From Chloroflexota bacterium (GTDB taxonomy: Bacteria > Chloroflexota > Chloroflexia > JAMDCE01): a DNA stretch of 11,015 nt. The position numbers and the translations under genes were made by a program. Location: assembly GCA_023489135.1 (NCBI GenBank), contig JAMDCE010000213.1, positions 1 through 11,015 of the forward strand, read 5' to 3'. Below are positions 6,546 to 11,015 of the stretch, piece after piece. The stretch's first letter is position 1. Every line of letters begins with the position of its first letter. The notes beneath the pieces are model-generated. The model searched no databases. It had not been told where the DNA came from and was given only the letters and a program-made list of their open reading frames with translations.

Positions 6546-6580
6546 TCATCTCTACGAAGGGCTCATTCGTCCTCCCTCCA

Positions 6581-6596
6581 GGCTCGCACGCGAGCC
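6581..6596 (+). other. GC-rich hairpin upstream of the lipoprotein promoter
   Basis: GGCTCG (6581-6586) and CGAGCC (6591-6596) form a six-bp stem with loop CACG, followed by GTACTTTAT, a poor T-run. It sits 15 bases before the -35 box of the next promoter. It may be a second weak termination signal or an operator. Confidence 0.4.
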
Positions 6597-6611
6597 GTAC
6601 TTTATGGTGAA

Positions 6612-6640
6612 TTGAAATGCCAAGTCGCTTGTTGTATACT
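6612..6640 (+). promoter_or_regulatory. Sigma70-type promoter of the lipoprotein-asd operon
   Basis: TTGAAA (6612-6617), a 17-base spacer and TATACT (6635-6640): both boxes match five of six with ideal spacing. Transcription would start near 6647, leaving about 50 bases before the preferred GTG start at 6700. This separates the operon from the cooS transcript, which should end at the hairpin at 6515-6545. Confidence 0.7.
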
Positions 6641-6699
6641 ATCGCCGCGTTGTTCTTGGCTGCAGCGCCGGAATGTCATACTGCGAGCGGGAGGATGTG

Positions 6700-7467
6700 G
6701 TGGTTAGGCTAGGGTTGATGTTAGTGGTTATCTCGCTCCTGGGGCTGACTGGGGTTCAGTGCATATCTGGCGGGGGCGCGGCGCGTCCGGTAGCCAGCCC
6801 CGGCCTGGCGACGGCTGAGCCAAACAAGGGCGAGCCTACGAAGTCGGCGCCGACGCTGACCTCCAAAGCTGCGGCGCAGGCTGCGTTCTCGGAATCCGTG
6901 GGCAAATTCAACGATCTGCAGAGTTACCAGTTTGACGTTTCAGCCGTGCTGAAGAACACGGTGTGGACGTACAAGGGTTCCGGCGCGTTTGCCAAGCCCG
7001 ACAGGATGCAATGGACTCTCGAGGGCCGGGCGGACGTGGTTTTCCACGTGGTCGGTGCAGCGGGAAAGGTGTTCTGCGCCGATAGTCGCGGCGAGAACAC
7101 CAGGGACTGCTCGTTTGCGTTTGGAGGGCCTCTCCCGGGCAGCTCTCCTTATACCATAGTCGCCTATCTCAAGAACGCCGAACAAGTCGGAACGCTGGAC
7201 GAGAAGACGATAGGTGGTGTGCCCCACGATCATGTCACCTTCTCGCCGTCACTGCCGAAGGTTTCGTCGCTCGACGCCGGCCATTCAAGGGCCCTCAGCG
7301 GCGTCAGCTCGGTCCTGGGCGAAATATGGATCGACAAGAAGTCAAGATTACCGGTTCGGGAAAACGTTGAGGTAAAGACATCGTCCGGCTCCGCTGAAGA
7401 AACCGTGGAAATGACGCTCGTTTTCTCGAAGTTCAACGAGCAGGTTGATATCAACCTGCCGAGGTAG
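6700..7467 (+). CDS. Exported LppX/LolA-like (putative lipoprotein) protein
   Basis: Has an N-terminal export signal (arginine, then a hydrophobic stretch LGLMLVVISLLGLTGVQC), a low-complexity Pro/Ala/Lys linker and a domain of about 190 residues resembling the LppX/LprG and LolA fold. Visible marks are FNDLQSYQFDVSAVL near its start, an AFAKPDRMQW strand, GEIWIDKKSRLPVRE and a final LVFSKFNEQVDINLP. Such proteins bind or carry lipids at the cell surface. The candidate lipobox is LTGVQC with Gln at -1, where small residues are normal, so lipidation is doubtful. I chose GTG 6700: GGGAGG (6689-6694) lies five bases upstream and it gives a typical signal peptide. GTG 6697 is next best. The longer in-frame ATG at 6673 has no ribosome binding site and adds acidic residues unsuited to a signal. 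It probably forms an operon with asd, 14 bases on, though I know no functional link. Confidence 0.75.
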   Translation: MVRLGLMLVVISLLGLTGVQCISGGGAARPVASPGLATAEPNKGEPTKSAPTLTSKAAAQAAFSESVGKFNDLQSYQFDVSAVLKNTVWTYKGSGAFAKPDRMQWTLEGRADVVFHVVGAAGKVFCADSRGENTRDCSFAFGGPLPGSSPYTIVAYLKNAEQVGTLDEKTIGGVPHDHVTFSPSLPKVSSLDAGHSRALSGVSSVLGEIWIDKKSRLPVRENVEVKTSSGSAEETVEMTLVFSKFNEQVDINLPR

Positions 7468-7481
7468 AGGAGGTTCGTGAG

Positions 7482-8498
7482 TTGAAAGCGTATAGCGTCG
7501 CTATAGTGGGTGCCACCGGCATGGTTGGCCAGGAGTTTGTCAAGGTTCTCCAGCAGCGTCGTTTTCCCATCAAGGGGCTCCGCTTGCTGGCCTCCGATCG
7601 CTCTGCTGGCAGAAAGGTCTATTTCAGCGGTGAAGAGCTGCCGGTTATGGAAACCACCAACAAGTCTTTCAAGGAAGTGGAGATAGCCTTCTTCTCGGCA
7701 GGGACCGACATCAGCGCCTCCTTTGCCCCGGTGGCCGCCAGGAGCGGCGCCCTGGTTATCGACAACAGCGCCGCGTTTCGAATGGAGCAGAATGTGCCTC
7801 TGGTAGTGCCGGAGGTCAATCCGGACGACTTGCGCGACGTTCCGGTGGGCATCATCGCCAATCCCAACTGCTCCACGATACAGATGGTAGTTGCGTTGCA
7901 TCCTTTACATAAGATCAATCCGATCAAGCGCATAATCGTCGACACGTATCAATCCGTTTCCGGCACCGGGTCGGCGGCCATAGAGGAACTGAGCAACGGC
8001 AGCAAGCTGGTGCTGGAAGGCAAGACCGCCATTCCGCACGTGTATCCCCATCAGATTGCATTCAATATTCTCCCTCACATAGATGTTTTCCTGGACAACG
8101 GTTACTCTAGAGAAGAGTGGAAGATGGTCCAGGAAACCAGGAAGATCATGCACGCGCCGGGGATTCTGGTCTCTGCCACGGCGGTTCGTGTTCCCGTGTT
8201 CGTCAGCCATTCCGAGGCGATTCACGTGGAGTTTGCTCACAAGATATCCCCGGACGAGGTGCGCGAGATCCTGGCCGCGGCGCCGGGGGTCAAGGTGCAA
8301 GACGATCCCGAGGTGAGCATGTATCCCCTGGCCTGGGCGGTGGCCGGCCAGGACGACGTTTTCGTGGGCCGCATCCGCGAAGACGTCTCCTGCGACAACG
8401 GCATCGCTATGTGGGTGGTGGCAGACAACATTCGCAAAGGAGCCGCCCTCAACGCGGTTCAGATAGCGGAGAAAATGATAGGGATGGGGTTGTTGTAG
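7482..8498 (+). CDS. asd: Aspartate-semialdehyde dehydrogenase
   Basis: Reduces beta-aspartyl phosphate to aspartate semialdehyde with NADPH, the branch point to lysine/diaminopimelate, threonine and methionine; cytoplasmic, 338 residues, normal length. NADP-binding GATGMVGQEF is at 10-19, and SDRSAGRKV at 38-46 suits NADP. The catalytic Cys130 lies in IIANPNCSTIQ, followed by QSVSGTGSAAIEEL. The acid/base histidine is probably H243 in RVPVFVSHSEAIHVEF. Translation starts at TTG 7482: AGAGGAGG (7466-7473) lies eight bases upstream and no other start fits. It is the last gene of a two-gene operon; lysC and dapA are not adjacent. It converges on tmk with a 79-base gap. Confidence 0.96.
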   Translation: MKAYSVAIVGATGMVGQEFVKVLQQRRFPIKGLRLLASDRSAGRKVYFSGEELPVMETTNKSFKEVEIAFFSAGTDISASFAPVAARSGALVIDNSAAFRMEQNVPLVVPEVNPDDLRDVPVGIIANPNCSTIQMVVALHPLHKINPIKRIIVDTYQSVSGTGSAAIEELSNGSKLVLEGKTAIPHVYPHQIAFNILPHIDVFLDNGYSREEWKMVQETRKIMHAPGILVSATAVRVPVFVSHSEAIHVEFAHKISPDEVREILAAAPGVKVQDDPEVSMYPLAWAVAGQDDVFVGRIREDVSCDNGIAMWVVADNIRKGAALNAVQIAEKMIGMGLL

Positions 8499-8556
8499 GC
8501 GTGCGACGACGCAGGGGCTGGGTATGTGGCTCATTGGTTCCAACATGTTGCGCTGT

Positions 8557-8571
8557 GGCGCGGGTCGCGCC
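8557..8571. terminator. Short GC hairpin between convergent asd and tmk
   Basis: GGCGCG (8557-8562) and CGCGCC (8566-8571) pair across GGT in the 79-base gap between the two stop codons. There is no T-run on either strand, so a shared bidirectional terminator role is only suggested by position. Confidence 0.35.
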
Positions 8572-8577
8572 CTGTCA

Positions 8578-9216
8578 TCAAGATGGCTGCCCCAGGGCTC
8601 TTTTGAGCCGCTCGGTCACCACCCGGCGGATCTCGGCGTGCAAATCCTCGAGCGGTCGCGTTGCATCCAGCACTACCCACCGACCGGGATCCTGCTTCGC
8701 CAGCTGCAAATATCCCTCGCGCACGCGATGATGGAACTCTATCTCCTCTTCTTCGAAGCGATCCCAGGATTGCGCTGATTCCTGTTTGTTGCGGGCCAGG
8801 CCCAGGTCGGGGGGAAGATCGAGCAGGAAGGTCAGGTCCGGGGACACGCCGTCCGAGGCCAGCTCGACGACGGCCCCGACGTTGTCAAGGGGAAGGCCGC
8901 GGCCGTAGCCCTGGTAGGCAAGGGTGGAATCGGCGTAGCGATCGCAGATCACTACATAACCTTGGTCGAGCCGCGGCCGGATAACCTCGTCGACCAGCTG
9001 AGCCCTGGAAGCGGCGAAGAGCAGGACTTCGGTACGAGGGGACAAAGTGAGATCACGGGCGTGCTTCACAATGTCGCGCAGGCGATCCCCCAGTGGAGTC
9101 CCTCCGGGTTCTCTCAGAAGAATCGCCTTCGCGCGCTGTTGCTCCAGGGATTGCAGGAGCAGCCTTGCCTGCGTGGTCTTGCCCGCACCCTCGGGGCCTT
9201 CGAAGGTGATAAACAT
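8578..9216 (-). CDS. tmk: Thymidylate kinase (dTMP kinase)
   Basis: Phosphorylates dTMP to dTDP with ATP for dTTP supply; 212 residues, normal length. P-loop GPEGAGKT is at 7-14, the dTMP-binding REPGGTPLGD at 35-44, and the DRYADSTLAYQGYGRG block starts at 92. FLLDLPPDLGLARN then precedes the lid at about 143-157. The start lies ten bases after the stop of the upstream R3H ATPase gene. AAGGAG lies 13 bases before the ATG and overlaps that stop, so translation is probably coupled. Last gene of a - strand pair converging on asd. Confidence 0.97.
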   Translation of the reverse strand: MFITFEGPEGAGKTTQARLLLQSLEQQRAKAILLREPGGTPLGDRLRDIVKHARDLTLSPRTEVLLFAASRAQLVDEVIRPRLDQGYVVICDRYADSTLAYQGYGRGLPLDNVGAVVELASDGVSPDLTFLLDLPPDLGLARNKQESAQSWDRFEEEEIEFHHRVREGYLQLAKQDPGRWVVLDATRPLEDLHAEIRRVVTERLKRALGQPS

Positions 9217-9226
9217 CGACGGATGT

Positions 9227-10756
9227 CTACTCCTTGTATATCTTGACGCGGCGGTAAGGCTCCTTGCCTTCGCTCCTCGAGTTCAGATGGTACTTCTCGG
9301 CCATTTGGTGCTGAAGGCGGCGAATGTACGCGTTTTGCGGCGTAAGTTCCATGGGTTCTGACCTCGATAGCACTTGACTGATCGCCTCTTCGGTCTCCCG
9401 CAGCGCCGCCGTGGCGGGATCCTCGATGACGTCCAGATCGTAGATGCTGGCCAGGATTTGCTCCATCTGCAGGATATTGTTGGTCTTGAGCACGTAGACC
9501 GGGATGCCCGCCGCCTCCGCTTCCTTGACCGGCGCCGTCTTCTTCTTGTAGTAGTTCTTGAGCGTGAGGACCGCGTCGGCGCTGCGGAGGTCCTTGGTTA
9601 GCGTGGCGGGGACGCGCAGCTCCTTTATCGCCTGCTCCAACCGGTTCACGCTGATGCCGTAGGGGAAAAGGCGGGCGACCCTGGTGGCCACGGCCGAACG
9701 TCGCACCGGCAGACGCTCCGGCTCTGTCGGGGTTGGCTGGGCCGAGGCCGTTTTGACCTCGCCCTCCTCGTCGATATACCGAATCTGAGCCGGAATGGCG
9801 TTCCCACGCAGGATGGAGTCTACCACGGTGGCCACGTTCTCGTGAACGGCTACCTTCTCCCATCTCTGAATCTCCACTATCACGTCGAAAGTCGGCGGGG
9901 CCTTCCTCTCGAGAATGGACTTTTGAGTGCCGCGCCGGCGCGCTTCTTCGTCGCCCAGCGTCACCGTCTGTATCCCGCCCACCAGGTCTGAGAGGGTCGG
10001 GTTGAGCATCAGGTTCTCCAGCGTGTTGCCGTGGGCGGTTCCAACCAGCTGAACGCCCCGCTCGGCGATCGTTCGGGCGGCCGCAGCTTCCAGCTCCGTG
10101 CCGATCTCGTCGATGACGATTACCTCGGGCATGTGGTTCTCGACCGCCTCGATCATGACGGCGTGCTGAAGGGTGGGTGTCGGCACCTGCATCCGCCGGG
10201 CGTTGCCGATAGCCGGATGCGGAATATCCCCATCGCCGGCTATTTCGTTGGAGGTGTCTACGATCACCACTCTCTTGTGGAAGTCATCTGCCAATACCCG
10301 GGCCACTTCTCGCAGCATGGTCGTCTTCCCAACACCCGGCCGTCCCAGGAGGAGGATGCTCTTCCCAGATTCCACTATGTCGCTAATGATGCCGATGGTG
10401 CCAAAGACGGCCCTTCCCACGCGGCAGGTTACTCCCACGATTCGGCCTCTGCGGTTGCGAATAGCCGAGATGCGATGGAGCGTCCGCTCGATGCCCGCGC
10501 GGTTATCCCCACCGAACTCGCCTATGCGCGACACCAGGTACTCGATATCCTCTTCGGTTATCTCCACGGTGCTCAGGTTAGCCTCGCGGCCCGGAAAGCG
10601 CGCCTGAGGCGCCCGGCCGAGATCCATGACGACCTCCAGCAGGTTCATCCGATCCTCGAACTGCTTGATCGGGTTGCTGATGTGGGGCGGCAGCGCATCA
10701 AGAAGTGCGTCCAAATCGTCCGTTATTACCTTTTGATTCACACTATTTTTCTGCAC
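9227..10756 (-). CDS. Ycf45/SpoIIIAA-like AAA ATPase with C-terminal R3H domain
   Basis: 509-residue soluble ATPase. The N-terminal region (1-130) resembles the SpoIIIAA/Ycf45 family (ALPPHISNPIKQ, then GRIVGVTCRVGRAV). Walker A GRPGVGKT is at 138-145 and Walker B EVIVIDEIGTE at 211-221, with VGTAHGNTLENLM after it as a likely sensor segment. A charged linker with a proline-rich patch (about 335-355) leads to a second conserved region (about 355-445). A C-terminal R3H single-stranded nucleic-acid-binding domain follows, with its R-x3-H motif at R479-H483. The family occurs in cyanobacteria, plastids and other bacteria; its exact job is unsettled, with RNA or ssDNA handling likely. It starts at GTG 10756; AAGGAG eight bases upstream supports this. 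tmk follows ten bases on. The segment 10284-10396, covering the Walker A region, is the true copy of the inverted duplicate at the contig end. Confidence 0.9.
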   Translation of the reverse strand: MQKNSVNQKVITDDLDALLDALPPHISNPIKQFEDRMNLLEVVMDLGRAPQARFPGREANLSTVEITEEDIEYLVSRIGEFGGDNRAGIERTLHRISAIRNRRGRIVGVTCRVGRAVFGTIGIISDIVESGKSILLLGRPGVGKTTMLREVARVLADDFHKRVVIVDTSNEIAGDGDIPHPAIGNARRMQVPTPTLQHAVMIEAVENHMPEVIVIDEIGTELEAAAARTIAERGVQLVGTAHGNTLENLMLNPTLSDLVGGIQTVTLGDEEARRRGTQKSILERKAPPTFDVIVEIQRWEKVAVHENVATVVDSILRGNAIPAQIRYIDEEGEVKTASAQPTPTEPERLPVRRSAVATRVARLFPYGISVNRLEQAIKELRVPATLTKDLRSADAVLTLKNYYKKKTAPVKEAEAAGIPVYVLKTNNILQMEQILASIYDLDVIEDPATAALRETEEAISQVLSRSEPMELTPQNAYIRRLQHQMAEKYHLNSRSEGKEPYRRVKIYKE

Positions 10757-10779
10757 TGAGTTTTCTCCTTGTTAGCTCA

Positions 10780-10820
10780 AGCGGAGGTCGGCACGTCTTT
10801 CGAGTGCGCCAACCTCCGCT
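10780..10820 (-). promoter_or_regulatory. Leader hairpin upstream of the R3H ATPase gene
   Basis: AGCGGAGGT (10780-10788) and ACCTCCGCT (10812-10820) pair perfectly, and the stem continues imperfectly inward (CGGC-AC against GTGCGCC). On the - strand this lies just before the AAGGAG ribosome binding site of the ATPase gene. It could be a 5' stabiliser, an autoregulatory site for the gene's nucleic-acid-binding product, or an upstream gene's terminator. A TATACT box on the - strand at 10834-10829 could be a -10 element, but I see no good -35. Confidence 0.5.
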
Positions 10821-10902
10821 CAAGTTCAAGTATACATCTTATCCTGCCTGCGCTGCCATCAGGTGGCTCGTTACCTACAGCCGTATTTGATTGCTCTTAC
10901 CT

Positions 10903-11015
10903 ATCGGCATCATTAGCGACATAGTGGAATCTGGGAAGAGCATCCTCCTCCTGGGACGGCCGGGTGTTGGGAAGACGACCATGCTGCGAGAAGTGGCCCG
11001 GGTATTGGCAGATGA
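10903..11015. repeat. Terminal inverted duplication, right end (probable amplification chimera)
   Basis: These 113 bases are a perfect reverse complement of 10284-10396, inside the R3H ATPase gene on the other strand, covering its Walker A region. Base 11015 pairs with 10284 and base 10903 with 10396. Read on the + strand they encode a fragment of the same protein with no start and no remainder. The spacer is 506 bases. Together with the matching structure at the left end, this points to whole-genome-amplification chimeras rather than a second gene copy. Confidence 0.94.

Noticed and set aside
6483..6707. 74-codon + strand ORF in the gap before the lipoprotein
   Set aside because: It runs through the terminator hairpin and the promoter, with no ribosome binding site.
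10031..10759. 242-codon + strand ORF opposite the R3H ATPase gene
   Set aside because: It is antisense to the Walker motifs of a clear - strand gene and shows shadow composition.
10821..10902. Full - strand promoter for the R3H ATPase gene
   Set aside because: A TATACT box is present, but no acceptable -35 element is found 16-18 bases away, and the true upstream sequence is lost at the chimeric junction.
1..11015. Terminal inverted repeats as transposon or linear-element ends
   Set aside because: The two ends do not match each other; each matches only a nearby internal segment of a housekeeping gene. No transposase, integrase or target duplication is seen.
1..11015. tRNA, rRNA, CRISPR array or riboswitch
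   Set aside because: I saw no cloverleaf-like arms, regularly spaced repeats or known riboswitch core in any gap. The AAAGGAGGTGAT at 6350 matches the complement of the 16S tail but is a Shine-Dalgarno, not an rRNA fragment.

Overview
This is a short contig of moderately GC-rich bacterial DNA, dense in genes. It carries six recognisable protein genes and two very small cysteine-rich reading frames that I found by eye. Gene content suggests an anaerobic bacterium with an RNase J / FtsK pair, a monofunctional Ni-Fe carbon monoxide dehydrogenase (CooS), a LolA/LppX-type exported protein, and a Ycf45/SpoIIIAA-like ATPase with a C-terminal R3H domain. My best guess is a Chloroflexota lineage such as Dehalococcoidia, but this is inference from gene content, not a marker-gene result.

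Both ends of the window fold back on themselves. Bases 1-73 are the exact reverse complement of 267-339, inside the RNase J gene. Bases 10903-11015 are the exact reverse complement of 10284-10396, inside the R3H ATPase gene. Such terminal inverted duplications are the usual chimera made by multiple displacement amplification, so this is probably a single-cell or low-input contig. The outer 73 and 113 bases should not be read as true genomic neighbours.

Layout, left to right: (a) rnj, lacking its N-terminus (74-1561), then ftsK 14 bases later (1576-3843), both +. (b) The 400-base gap 3844-4243 holds two good sigma70-type promoters, an inverted repeat inside the second promoter, and a 56-residue cysteine-rich ORF (3983-4153) with a good ribosome binding site. 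(c) cooS (4244-6211, +). (d) The gap of nearly 500 bases at 6212-6699 holds a perfect 22-bp palindrome, a 22-residue ORF starting MDCSSCC behind a 12-base Shine-Dalgarno match (6366-6434), a small hairpin, a strong 13-bp terminator-like hairpin (6515-6545), another hairpin (6581-6596) and a good promoter (6612-6640). (e) An exported LppX/LolA-like protein (6700-7467) and aspartate-semialdehyde dehydrogenase (7482-8498), both +, probably one operon. (f) Convergent to these, on the - strand, the R3H ATPase gene (10756-9227, GTG start) followed by tmk (9216-8578), probably co-transcribed behind a hairpin-bearing leader.

Most of the window is housekeeping: mRNA decay, chromosome segregation, aspartate-family amino acids and dTTP supply. 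The unusual part is the cooS island at about 3850-6550. CooS stands alone, with no visible electron-transfer, acetyl-CoA synthase or nickel-insertion partner. It has its own regulated-looking promoter region and is flanked on both sides by tiny cysteine-rich ORFs with unusually strong ribosome binding sites. I recognise neither small ORF, and they are the best candidates here for something undescribed.
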